Origin: Halicephalobus mephisto
Lineage: Eukaryota; Nematoda; Chromadorea; Rhabditida; Panagrolaimidae
DNA length: 47,504 nucleotides
NCBI GenBank assembly: GCA_009193035.1
Contig: SWDT01000201.1
Coordinates: 1-47,504, forward strand
Reading direction: 5' to 3'
Under the pieces are notes generated by a model. The model saw only the letters and a list, made by a program, of their open reading frames with translations. It had not been told where the DNA came from and did no database searches. The translations under genes were made by a program, and so were the position numbers. Position 1 is the stretch's first letter. The number at the start of each line of letters is the position of its first letter. Of this stretch, positions 34,772 through 46,205 are shown piece by piece.

Positions 34772-35100
34772 CTAAAAACATTTTTGAAATTCAAAAAGAA
34801 ATTTTAAATATTAACAGTGTTAAAAACACTTAAATGGCAAATTTAACAAAAATTTACGTTTATTAATTAAACAACTCGGAATTTTACACGTAATTTAAAC
34901 AATTTTAAGTATATTTACAGTAGTATAAATACCGGCTGCACAACAGTTGCTCCCCTTCGAGATTTTTCCTTAACATGTTAAGTCAAACACCAAAAGAACT
35001 AATATAAAAGCCAAAAAAGATAAATCTCGAGAAATATAAGGAGCAACCATCGCTAGGGAACAACTGTCATACAGCTGAAATACCGTAGATGACTTACTTT
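34772..35100. other. Gap between the two nucleotidyltransferase genes
   Basis: This 329-bp gap contains the nested inverted repeat at 34,934-35,077. A GTAAGT directly follows the stop codon of the upstream gene and could be a 3' UTR splice donor. No coding signal is seen. Confidence 0.55.
34934..35077. repeat. Nested inverted repeat in the 3' region of the second nucleotidyltransferase gene
   Basis: GTTGCTCCCCTTCGAGATTT (from 34,946) is complementary, with a few mismatches, to AAATCTCGAGAAATATAAGG and the following AGCAAC (to 35,047). Outer arms GGCTGCACAACAGTTG and CAACTGTCATACAGCTG extend the pairing. Confidence 0.65.
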
Positions 35101-36499
35101 TTAAACTTCTTCAGGATGCTCATTCTCATAATCTATACATTGAGGAACACCGTAGAAAACAGGCTTGCAGGACATCCAATGGTCGAAATCCAGGTACATT
35201 GCTAGGTTCATATAAGCATCCATGAAAATCAGTTGAAGGTCTTTGATAATCTTCAATGTAAGATTCTTCGGGACAGTCAAACGATCATAAATTTCTTCAA
35301 TGAGGAACTTCACAGCATTTACTCCTTTGGGTTTGTCGATCACTCTGGCTTCTCTAAGAAGGATTCCTTTGTTTTTGTAGTCAAAATGGGCATAATATTG
35401 AAAGAAGCCAATCAGCAGTTCAGTCAAGGTGCTCTGATTTCTGGGTTCCATATTGATTCTGAAGTCGGTATCGTAATGTTTCTTCATTTCATGGACATCC
35501 ATGGTTCCGCTGAAGTACTCAGGAAACATGACAACCAGGTTTGGCAAAATCGGAGGATAAACACCAGATTGCAAAAAGTGGAGTACCATCAGAGTAATGG
35601 TGTAACTGCAATTCCGTAATAATAATTTCAAAAAACTGCTTACCTATTTAGTCGTTTTTCTTTGGAGTTGATAATATTAGCGTCCACTCCGTACTTTTTC
35701 AGAATCTTCACGAGAGTAGGAAACCGATCGTCGATAGTGGCATAGTGTCGCAGCAGAAAAGTATTGTAAATTCCAGCAACATTATTAATATTCAAATCGA
35801 CGTCCACCGTAGTTCCGGTCCTCCCATGCAAGTACTTAAACTTCAGAATCTTCACTCTGGCGTCGACCATCTGAACGTCGATGACTTTGTTCCGAGCCCC
35901 TGGATCAAGTCTCAAAAGTCTGTTTTCAGCGGCTTTCAGCAATCCGACAGTCGAAAATTTTCCACTAAAATAATCATCATTTAAAAACTCATATAAAAAC
36001 TCACTTTTCTCTCATCGGATATTCAACAGTGTTTTCATCAATGAGATGCACGGGAACTGTCCAGCATATATCGGCATCTGAATTTGTTCCACCGCATCTG
36101 TTCAAAGTCGAACCGCAGAAGAACAATCCGGATCCATCTACCTAAAACCCGAATTTAAAGGATTAATAACAACCTAAACTATACCAACGGTAAGCACTTG
36201 TAGAGCAGATTCCTGGCTTTCAGTTTGGCGACATATACTTCGTCTCGTTGATCCTCGTCAGAGACGAATTCCATCATTTTTTCCTCGAAAATTTTCGTTT
36301 TTTCGGGTCTAGCAAGGATAAAGTCCCTAATCAACTCCATCTGAATGACGGAATAACGTTGAGTTTCAACGTAATAAGGTGGCTGGATATCCATTCTAAC
36401 AAGGTCGTCGTGATCAATCTCACTAAAAATTAATTTATCATATATGAATTGGACAAAAAACGAAACTTACACAGCCTGGAATTCTCCAGGCTTCGGCAT
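35101..36499 (-). CDS. Second GLD-2-like terminal nucleotidyltransferase
   Basis: Exons are 36499-36471, 36422-36185, 36141-36005, 35964-35644 and 35605-35101, phases agree, and the product is about 409 aa. The catalytic signature is CGSTLNRCGGTNSDADICW, with aspartates near 111 and 113. The third is in TVDVDLNINN (near 191). The central domain has LVKILKKYGVDANIINS and YTITLMVLHFLQSG, and GVYPPILPNL matches QPAILPNLLQ in the neighbouring paralogue. The C-terminus continues past the PAP core with about 60 residues (VNAVKFLIEEIYDRL..) that the first paralogue lacks. All three catalytic carboxylates are present, so it could be active. The short first exon depends on the ATG at 36,499 and is the least certain part. 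Confidence 0.85.
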
Positions 36500-36995
36500 T
36501 TCAAGCAGAAATGAAAAAAATTGAAAATAAATAAAATTAAAAAACAATAGAAAAGGAAAAATTAATAAAACAAACCAGGAAAATTCGGTTTAGCCTCCGA
36601 TTATTCGCATAGTGCGCGCAATGAAGTAGCGAACAAAAGATAGTGCTCGAATAGTTAATATTTGACTGGCAACTTTCAAGAAATTTCTTTTGATCTTTCG
36701 TATAATTCAAGTAATAAACTGTCCACCAAACAACTATTTTTCAATAATTTATGCTTAACTGACAACTTTGTAAAATTGTTTTCTTTGATTTTCCGCACAC
36801 TGCATACAAGAAAGTCTTTAACTGGACAGATATTCCATAATTAATTCTTATTTGACTGTTAATTTTCACAAACTTCTTTGATCTTCACCGCCCGATGATT
36901 ACGGATGTTTTTTAAATTCAAATTTTTTATTCATATATTATTTTTAAATTTTAAACCCGAAAAACGCAAAAAGAGACAAAGTAAAAGCAGTTTAA
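36500..36995. other. Gap between nucleotidyltransferase-like genes
   Basis: Nearly 500 bp without a supported gene. It holds presumed 3' UTR of the upstream gene and a promoter or trans-splice region for the downstream one. Confidence 0.5.
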
Positions 36996-39716
36996 TTAAT
37001 TATTAAAGTTTTTGAGATATTTGGAAATTTTCTGAGTTAAGTCATTCAAGAGATCTTTGGTCAACGAAGAAGCCACGTTTTCTCCAGAATAAGGATCCAT
37101 GATGATGACTGGGTCCATTTCGATGATGGAAACAAATTTGGCTTCTTTGATGGAAAACGGATTCAGAAGGTCCAATTCGTGGTCCTTCTCGATCCAGTTG
37201 AGGAAATCCAGGAAGATATCCGTCGACGTTCCTGGGGGATTTTCAAGTTGAGGATTAAATTCGAAAATGTCCATAACAGGTGGAAAAAAGTGTTTTAATT
37301 GGAAAAACATTATAATCAAAAATCCGGAAGTAGTGTCTTCGATTTGGATTTCTTGATTCTTGATCCACTTTTTGAACAACATTAAACAGTCGTAATAATT
37401 CTTGTTTTTGCAGCAATTCGAGATCAATTTACTTCTTAACCAACTTCGTTTGTCAAAAAACGAGATTCTGAAGCTGGCTCCTGCTCGCTTCCAGATGACG
37501 TCATCGGCGATTTCGTCATAACCGATTTTTTCCGAAATTGGAATTTTCGATTTTAGAAATTTTTCAAAATTCTTCATTATTATTTTTTTCTCATATTCGG
37601 TCGTGGATTCCACTCCAAGTTCCATCATGAGGTGGATATTTTCGGGATTTTTAAAGATATAAGTTTGTTCCAAAGTCGTTCCAGTAGTAGTCAATCCTAA
37701 ATTTGGATGTTCGAATTCGAAAAAATCCCTCAAAGCGATTTTTGCGGCGTTTGTTCTTATTTCATTCCAGGTTAGGACGTCCTGAATCCATCCAGAATTA
37801 AGTTGTTTCAACTTTTCCAGGAATTCAGGATTCTTGCAAGTCGGTTCTTCGATTTCCGTTTCTGTTTTTTCTTCCGGCTCCACAATTGCCAGTCCGATGT
37901 TCTCTTCAGATTGCCATCTACCAGGAAACAGATTAGATTCGATTTCTTCATCGTCATCCTCGATAGTGATGGTCTCAATAATCCGATCAGGACCAGGAGC
38001 GTCGGATCTATGTTCTTCTGACAAGTCAATTCTAAAAAACTTCATATATGAAATATTATTGTAAAAATTAAGAAATAAAATCTTCAGAAAATTATCTCGA
38101 CGAAAATTCTTAGAACTTCTAAAATCATATTTTTATAAAATCCATATATGAATTTTTCACGAAATCATCCCGAAGCAAGTTTTTAGAACTTGTATGATTT
38201 TGGAAATTTTTATATGAACTTTGTTATGTAATTTTTCCGATGTAAAGTTTTACAATTTCTTAAAAACTTCTAAAATCATGTTTTTATAAAATCCATATAT
38301 GAATTTTTTACGAAATCATCTTGACGTGGAATTCTAGAACTTCTAAAATCATATTTTTATAAAATCTATATATGGATTTTCTTACTGAATTGATGTGTTT
38401 TTAGAAATTTTCAAAAACGTAATTAACGTACGTGAAAATTTTGATTTTTTAAATTACTTTTTTTCTAAATGAATCTAGAAAATTCTGAATTGAGCTGATA
38501 TAAAATATAGAACCCTTTGTTCATTTTTAAGGATTAAAAATCATAAAATTTCAATGGATATTCGGAATATCGAAATTAACACTACCGTATTCCATCGGAA
38601 ATGAATTAATTTTTAATGAAAATCAACTTACATGGAGGTATTTTCTGGAGGATTTGCGAGAGATCTGAAAGCTTCGACAAGATTACTCATGACGGATTCT
38701 CTAGATGTAACTGAAAAAACATCGTCTTCGTCATCGAGATTGACGATTTTTGGATTATCTGAGATCTGTCGAGAAATCCACAAATTTTTTCCTCTGATGT
38801 CTTCTCCGCCGTCGGATCTTCTAACATGAGATTTCCCATCTCCAGAAACTACAGTACTCTGAGATCCTTGTTTGATTCTTTTCGGATGGCTTACTGTAGT
38901 TTCAGAATTCGTTGAATGTCTTTTAAAAGTAGTTGCAACGCTGTAATGAGGTCTCGAAGCCCGTCGGATCAGCATCTGGTTCATGTCCGGAGGCTGCTGG
39001 AAGAACGGTAGCATTCTGTTGTCCGACGGATTCTTGAAGTATTGATGGACAAAATTAATCTGTTCCAATGTTGATCCGAGGTTAGATGAGGGCATAAGGT
39101 GAAAATTCAAAACCGTTTGAACCTGAGGCTTAGTCAAATTCGTTACTGAAGAGACCTTCGACGACGGTTTGCTGAATCTCGGTCGTCTTCTGAATCTGAT
39201 ACCGCTTTCGATCATCGAAGTACTTTGACTTGATTCATTGTCAGTTTCTGGAAGAGCATTTTTTTCCTGAAGATTCATATATGAAAATCATCGAAAATAA
39301 GAATTTAGTTTTACTTTCGCCAATTCCATGTAGATGTTCCGACTTCTTCCAGTAGCCGCTCTAGCTGGAGGAATGAAGCCATCAGCAGATCTCGGGGTGT
39401 TTCCGAACTGCCTAATCCCCACAGGTCTGCTCGGAAGTCCACTGCCGGAAGTCCCTTTGGCATTTCCCGAAAATTTAGAGACATTTTTGGATGAAACAAC
39501 AGATGTATTTTTAGTACTATTTTCACGAGAATTAAAATCATTATTCTGGATCGTGTTTTTAACAAAATTCGAAATATAATTAAAATCTGAAGCCGGAGGC
39601 ATTTTCGAAGTTTCATTTGCTGAATTTGAAAAATTATCTTCGAATCCAGATTTTTGTTGAGAAGATTTGATTTCCAGACATTCTACTTCATCATCGGTAT
39701 ATTCCTGATCCGACAT
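36996..39716 (-). CDS. Putative degenerate nucleotidyltransferase-like protein with long disordered N-terminus
   Basis: Exons are 39716-39315, 39266-38632 and 38031-36996. The introns are 48 nt and 600 nt and the phases agree, giving about 690 aa. The first ~345 residues are Ser/Asn/Arg-rich and look disordered. The C-terminal ~345 residues resemble the helical part of Cid1/GLD-2-type enzymes: LMLFKKWIKNQEI, SGFLIIMFFQL, FLDFLNWIEK and IIMDPYSGENVASSL. The place where the GS..SDxD catalytic motif is expected reads GTTLEQTYIFKNPENIHLMM and lacks the aspartates. It is therefore probably catalytically dead, if the family call is right. Tandem location after two GLD-2-like genes supports the call. 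The start follows an acceptor-like GAATTCCAG-AGTA-ATG. The 600-nt intron carries a small tandem repeat. Confidence 0.6.
38095..38370 (+). repeat. Intronic repeat with AACTTCTAAAATCATATTTT
   Basis: Within the 600-nt intron, AACTTCTAAAATCATRTTTTTATAAAATC-TATATATG recurs near 38,112, 38,265 and 38,338, with a degenerate copy near 38,188. It shares the CATATATGAA core with the 30-31 kb arrays. Confidence 0.7.
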
Positions 39717-39720
39717 TACT

Positions 39721-39756
39721 CTGGAATTCAAAAGTTTAAAAAAGTTAAAATTTATT
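39721..39756 (-). promoter_or_regulatory. Intercistronic poly(A) signal and trans-splice acceptor
   Basis: Between the Lon-like stop codon (39,846) and the next ATG (39,716) there are only 130 bp. AATAAA is at 39,756-39,751 and a splice-acceptor-like GAATTCCAG ends at 39,721, five bases before the ATG. This is the layout of a nematode operon junction. Confidence 0.5.
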
Positions 39757-39845
39757 AAAAATATTCACGTTCAATTAAACCTCAAAAAACAATCTAAAAT
39801 AATTCTGTCGAAACATTTTAAAACTTAATCCAAAAACGTATAAAG

Positions 39846-42362
39846 TTAAGTAGTAAAATCGATTTCGTCGAAAAAAGACATGAAATTATCATCTTTAAAG
39901 TCCACTAATCTGTCTTTTAAAACAGTACAAATCACTTGGAAACAACTGAAATCCAAAGGAAATCCGAGAAATTTATCCACGACATTTTTTGGAGGAACTA
40001 CTAAGTTCGTAAGTAGAGTACGGATATAACTTCTTTCATCATCGTTATCCAGATGAAAAAGTCCGATATCAACGTTTTCAAAAATCAATAACGGAATAGA
40101 AGTATCTTTGGTCTTCGTTGCTTGGTTTGCCAACCAACCACACCGGACATTCTGCTGTCCAACAAGATCAAAAATAATATCGGACGATCGATTGGCGAAA
40201 GAAAACGTCTGTGGAGGCTAAAAACACATAAGATAAAAAAGGAAAATAAAGGTTACCGTCGATGTACGCGAATGAGCCCGTAAAGCGATTTTGATTGTCG
40301 AAATATCACTTTCATTGTAGATAAACATCAATGGTTTCGGAGTGATAGGATAAACTTTAGGTGGGAATAATTGTGAAACTAATTCTCTGTACCTGCTGAA
40401 AATGTATGGTTGATTTATGTTGTGAGATGTGAGTCCCAGAATCAGATATTTCTATTTCAAATTACACACAAAAAAGATGCATTAAAACGGCTCTAAATTA
40501 TCATCTACATTATATTCAAAGTATTGATACATTGAATACAATTCACTGATATCAAATTAATGTATTGGATAAGTCAAAGTCGTTATAATATATCGGTACA
40601 TTAAACACAGTATATTGATATCAACTTAATGTATTGATATAATGTATCTGACACATTACAGTCGTTTTAATATATCTATATATTGAATATAATACATTGA
40701 TATTACACTTGATGCATCGATACATTAAAACGGTTCTGATGTATCGGATGTATTATCTTCAATGTACTGATATCAACTTAATGTCTTCAGACAATGGATA
40801 TAGTGTATCTGACAGGTTAGAGTTGTTTTAATCTCCTTATACATCATATACTATGTACCCTTTTTGTGTGTAGTAATCTTAATTCTGTGATTAAAACTAA
40901 TCCTAACTTTGAAATTCTATTCTCAAATTACAAGTATATAATTCCTTAATAATTATTACATAAATTTTCTTGTACGAGAAGTAATTTTGTGGACCATTTT
41001 AATTTCTTATTTTTAAAAACAATCAAACTCTCTGTGTTGAGGTATATACAATGATAGACGTCAAAATGAAAGTTAACTTCACATCTTACTCGCAAAATTT
41101 AAGCAGGTTAAAAGGGCCTATTGCTAGGCAAAAATTCAACTTCGATTTTGATGTCGACCGTTTTATAAACGTCAGCATTGACAATATATGGATATGAGAT
41201 TAGGAAAATCTTGATATATCAATCTTTTCTATTAGATGTACAAGTTTAGATACCAATAGATCCTCATCAATAGCATTTGATTGCCAGTGAAAATGTAAGG
41301 CAAACTTATGAGATCATATATAATAAAAAAAATAAATCCCACGAGACGATTCAATATTTGTTATCGATAACGATAATCCGTATATCAATACTGTTTTTAA
41401 TTTTCAGATTAAGATTACTCATTTGGAAGAGAAGTATCTGATCTAGGACAGAAATATTCTATAACTATGTAGTGACGCTGTATATATGAACGACTTACTA
41501 TATAGTCGCAAAGGATTCGTTGTCGCTTTGTGCACCGTCATGTATAATAGAGTCGATGGCCTTCTGCGCCCCTTGGATGACTTTGTCTCTCATCTCCACG
41601 TTATTAATGGACTTCAGAATACACATTATATCTTCTTTTGATGCGTATCTTCGAATAATCGGTGGAACTTCCAGATCATTAAATCTTTCTTTGTATATTG
41701 ATAGCAACTTGTCCAGTGGAAACTCCTTCAAACAGCTTTTGACTCTCTCCGAAAGTTTCTTGCCTTGCTCAGGAACAACGATGAAAGTCCATCCACGTAA
41801 ATCCAATGGGAATCCGAGAAATTGATCCTCGAATTTTCGATTTTTCAAAATATTCATCATTGTTCTCAGCACTTCTTCATTATCAAAGTTGTTGTCAATG
41901 CCGTTGATAAAGAGACAAACATTGGAAAATCCAACTTCCTTGCATATTCGAGAGAAAAACGATGTTATTTCAGCTCCTTGATCGGGTCCTTGACCTGTCA
42001 ATTTAGTTAAAAACGTATCCGGCGTTAAATTCAACACTCTTAGATTAAGTTTAATGTTTATCAACATATCCCCAACATATTTGACAATATCTTCGTTGAG
42101 ATAAAAACTCCCTTGAAAATCGTTCAACTTCTTTAAAGTTTCAAATGGGATACTGGTGACGAAATCGACATATCGGCTAAAATGGAAAGTCTATGAAAAT
42201 CGGTAAAAAAACTTACTGGTAGAAATCTCTAGGCATATTAGGTGCGTGTCTCCTCCCGCAATACATCCTCATTTCCCTTTTGATTTTTTCAATCTCTGAA
42301 GACCGGAGGTTGACTTCATTTTGAAGTTTTTTGAAGAATTCTTCCTCTCTCAATCCGAACAT
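39846..42362 (-). CDS. Lon-protease-derived protein with two degenerate AAA+ modules
   Basis: Exons are 42362-42217, 42176-41499, 40395-40257 and 40217-39846, giving about 444 aa. The first intron is 41 nt and the third 39 nt; the second is 1,103 nt. Residues 1-90 match the Lon linker before the ATPase (IEKIKREM..MPRDFYQRYVDFVTSIPFETL). Module 1 continues with VCLFINGIDNN in place of Walker B LILIDEIDK, then FEDQFLGFPLDLRGWTFIVV, which mirrors Lon [20 protein letters not shown]. Module 2 has KPLMFIYNESDISTIKIAL where the P-loop should be, then IPLLIFENVD, then FLGFPLDFSCFQVICTV. Neither module has GxxGxGKT, and there is no S16 protease domain. ATP hydrolysis is therefore unlikely; a pseudo-ATPase scaffold is inferred. 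Joining across the long intron rests on matching phase and on GTAAGT just before an in-frame stop. Confidence 0.62.
40465..40870. mobile_element. MITE-like insertion in the long Lon-like intron (406 bp)
   Basis: Termini CACACAAAAAAG and CTTTTTGTGTG are inverted repeats flanked by TA. The interior is made of alternating GATACATT/AATGTATC and ATTGATATCAA palindromic words, so it is internally repetitive. The ends resemble those of the elements at 26 kb. Confidence 0.65.
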
Positions 42363-43433
42363 TTGTCATTGAATGATTTTTCATTATCACTTTTGGCAAG
42401 TTTGTCTTTCACTGTGTCAACAATCTTAATCAATTTGAGGTATTCTGCTCAAAAGAAATATCAACTACCTAAAATCAATATTTGGTAGATAACGTGTAAA
42501 ATATTTCTGAAATAAACTATCGTTACATTTAATAAATGAATATTTTAAACAGTACTTTTTTGAAGATTGATAATCCAGATAGCAAATGATAAAAAAGTTT
42601 TAAATCAATCGATTACTTTTGTATTTTTAAATTGGTTTATAAATATAACTAGCACGATATTATTAATTTTAAAACCAATGGAAATTTACTTTTAAATTGA
42701 AAAAAAAATTTATCGAAAATTATTCAAAAAAAAGTTTGGATATACTATTTTTGCATTGACAGATGTAACACTCAAGTAATTAAAGATTTTATCCGAAAAT
42801 GGTTTTTTAAATCTATAGAAATACAAAGTGACTTTTTATTCTTGAATTAAAGTTGTTAAATTTGAAAAATAAATGCTTAGGACACAAATGTTATACAAAG
42901 TAATTTGTCTTTTTTTAATAACTTTTAACCATTATGATTTAAAAACATTAAAAAAGTAGAAATTATCCAGCCAAGTATTGTTAATTTATTCTCAATTGCT
43001 TAATATTTATATTTGTGGAATAAAAAACACACATTTTCGATTACAATCTGTTGGATTGTTGCTGGGGAATCCGGATTCGCGTGTAGACGAGAAATATATA
43101 AAACAACTTTATGGGTAAAGGACACGAGATAAATCACAACTCTATCAAAAATATTGCGCAATCTCCAAATTGCCGCCAATCCGCAATCGTACGCCTTTCG
43201 TTGGTCCTCAGGGTATTTCCCTTCGGCACCAACATTGTGTGGCTTTCACTCAAATAGATTGTGCACAATCCTAAAAATTGAACATTCGGTCTTCAATTGC
43301 ATCAATTATTGCCATTAATTTATTCCATATCACGATGTTTAGCTGTTAATTAAGTTATATTACAGTATTGTTAACAAAAACTTGCTTTAGAAATTATTGA
43401 ATTCAAATAAGTTATGGCAATTATAAAACTAAA
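42363..43433. other. Intergenic between Lon-like gene and SNF2 copy 2
   Basis: AT-rich to about 43,020, then a balanced stretch (43,020-43,300) without a convincing frame. It contains the upstream region of the Lon-like gene. Confidence 0.5.
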
Positions 43434-45570
43434 TCATTTCTCTTCGATTTCGAGAATTTTTTTAGACTGGTCAATAGTATGCTCCTTTGCTCCTTTGTAG
43501 ACATCTTCAATCAGCTTTGTTTTCTCCTTTTGGATATCGACAACCTTCTTCTCAATAGTGCCATCAGATAGTAATTTGTAGATGAAACAATCCTTCTTCT
43601 GTCCGATACGGTGGATCCTGTCAATCGCTTGTTGTTCCGCTGCTGGATTCCAATGTGGATCCATGAAGAACAGATGATTCGCTCCAGTGATATTGAGACC
43701 GACTCCTCCAGATTTGAAAGAAAGCAACATAGCCTGAGGACCTCTGTCATCCTGATTGAATTCATTTACTAACTGCTGACGATTTTTAGTCTTTCCTGTT
43801 ATCTGACTGTAACTAACACCCTTGTCCATCAGACGCGAACCGACTATTTCCAGTGGTTTGAGCCATTGAGAGATGACGACGAATTTGTGGCCGATTCTAA
43901 TAATGTTATCTATTTCCTCAAAGAGAGCAGTCATCTTGGCGGACGAATATTTGGGATGAAAAACCTCATCATAACAGCCTAAAGAGTATTTTGCGGTAGT
44001 GTCGTTATACACATCTTCCTCGAATTTCCCATCATGAACAGCGGTCTTAATCATAGACATGTGAACAGCACTTTGTCTTGATCGAGTGAGAACCGACAGA
44101 GGATGAATATTCTTCAAAACCAGACTTTGAGAGTTCTTTTCCTCGGCTGTAGTTTGGGATTTCCGGTTTTCAAACAACATCTCATAACACGCCTTCTCAT
44201 CTTCGTGAAGTTTAACCCGGATTTCTGCAACATTCTTCGAAGGTAATTCGATAATGGGCATTTTCGTAATTGGATCCAGTTCATCTTTCGTTCGACGAAG
44301 TACGAGGTATTTATTTAGAGCTTCAACTTTCTTGGTGGATTTCTTCTTATCATCTGTAACATATACATTCCAGTAATTTTCCTGGTCATAAGGATGATAA
44401 TGGAGAAATTTGACAAGACTGTAAAAATCGTTTAAATCATTCTGAATCGGAGTGCCCGTTACTGCCCATCTACACATGGCGGACAGTTTGCAACAACAGT
44501 TTGCTGTTTTGGTGGTTGGATTCTTAATTGTTTGAGCTTCATCAAGAATGATCCTTTCCCATCCAATTTTTAAAAGCGGTGAACTGGTTTTTCCGTCTTT
44601 TAGTTCTGAAAGAACAATTCCATATGTAGTGATTACAATGTCGAATTGCTTTAATTCGTTAGAGTTCGATTTTCGCTTTGGACCATGATGAGTATAGATT
44701 TTTAACAATCCACTATTGATGCATTTGTCAATTTCTTGTTTCCAGTGATCGACTAACCCTGGTGGAAGTACAATCAAAGTAGAAAAGCATGGTAGAATGT
44801 TAGGGTCGTTCTTAAAAGTATCATCTAGCTCCTGTTTCCTAGATTTATCCCTAGCGTTCTTCTGATGTAAGATCAATGCGATCATTGACATTGTTTTTCC
44901 CAGCCCCATATCGTCAGCAAGGATACCTCCTCGTGGATTGCTGTTTTCTCGGTAGAGCATCCAAGTCAAGGCAGTTTTTTGGTGATCTTTCAGTTGTATG
45001 TCTGACTTGAACCCTTTTGGAGTTTCCGTTTTAATGTTATCAGGAGCGTCAGAATTTGAAGAATGGATTTGGTTAAAGCTGCTTTCAGGAAAGTCATCAA
45101 CTTCTGATTTCACTTTTGGATCATATTCCGATTTCACCAAATCTGTTAAGAATTCATTGATTAGTTTTAAATATATTCACTACATTCACAGGTGAGAAGC
45201 GATCATTTACTATAAAAATGGAAATAATTTTCTTTAAAATCTAAAATTTTCGTTTATTTTTTAGTAATTTAACTAATTTCAGTTTTACAAAAATGTAAGC
45301 GGAAGAATATAAAAGTCATCAGCATATCAGCTCTGAAAACAAAAAGCAGAGGTTTTAAAATCGGGAAAACTTACATTTGAAGTCCTTTACCTTGAACTCA
45401 GGGACTTCATCAGGTCTCATTTTCATTAATCTTTGTTCCAACAAGATCTTCATACGTTGCTCCGTCTTCGTTAATGTCATCTTCATCAATTTCTGTAAGT
45501 CAACTTCCAAATCCTCTCGAGAACGACCTTCGAGCTTTTTTAATTCAGATGGAGTGAAATTGATAGCCAT
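43434..45570 (-). CDS. SNF2-family ATPase, TTF2/lodestar-like (copy 2)
   Basis: This is a paralogue of 5773-7773. Exons are 45570-45375 and 45142-43434, giving about 634 aa; the single intron is 232 nt against 45 nt in copy 1. All ATPase motifs are intact: DDMGLGKT, DEAQ, VTGTPIQND, LSFKSGGVGLN and RIHRIGQ. The first ~23 codons are identical to copy 1 except for one substitution (Val/Leu). The rest of exon 1 is diverged, and exon 2 shows a sharply bounded block of near identity around the P-loop. Outside it the copies differ at many residues in both lobes and in the insert between them, so this is an old paralogue that has been partly overwritten. Confidence 0.88.
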
Positions 45571-46205
45571 GACAGAGTAGAAATAACCAATCAACCAACT
45601 CTTTCTCCGAAATTAAAAATCACTTTGCTCCTGCCTGTTTCCGCACAATAGTCACTGTTTCTGATAACGGTGCTCACGTCTTAATCAATACTCAGGTTCC
45701 CTGCTGTAACAACACGAATTTCATCTCTAAACCCTTTTCTTTTCAACAACTCTATCGTTATCAATAATCACAACCCGTGTTTTCCGTTGCTTCAAGGATA
45801 TGAACCATCACCATTCAGTTCCAAGTATAAAACAAAACACTATAAATAAAGCTGTTAAGCAATCTATGAAATTTTTCCTGAAATAGAACACCATCAAATT
45901 TCGGACATGAAGTAAATGCAACATTATTTCCATCCCACTTGTTCGTGTGCATAATGATGTCTTCCTTCCCCATTTGATCTTACATCATCTTATATCCTGC
46001 TGCTGTATCACCTGCAATCTCACTCCAATCTCATCGACTTCTCAGATATTTGGAAGGTCCCAGGAAATTACGACATCATCATTTACGTCTTGCACAATCA
46101 CTTAAGAATGAGAATTTCGTCTTTTCGCATGGAAATTTGAATACCTAATTGATTATTTTCTACCTCTAGGAATGATTCACTTCATTCGACAGAAACCCGA
46201 ACGAT
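45571..46205. promoter_or_regulatory. Shared divergent promoter region (copy 2)
   Basis: This 635-bp gap between divergent starts is about 40 bp shorter than copy 1 but otherwise matches it closely in inverted orientation. Confidence 0.6.

Noticed and set aside
41498..42362. Treating the Lon-like gene as ending at the in-frame TAG at 41,498
   Set aside because: A GTAAGT donor overlaps that stop, and the downstream exon at 40,395 continues in matching phase into a second homologous module, so a single gene is the better model, though not proven.
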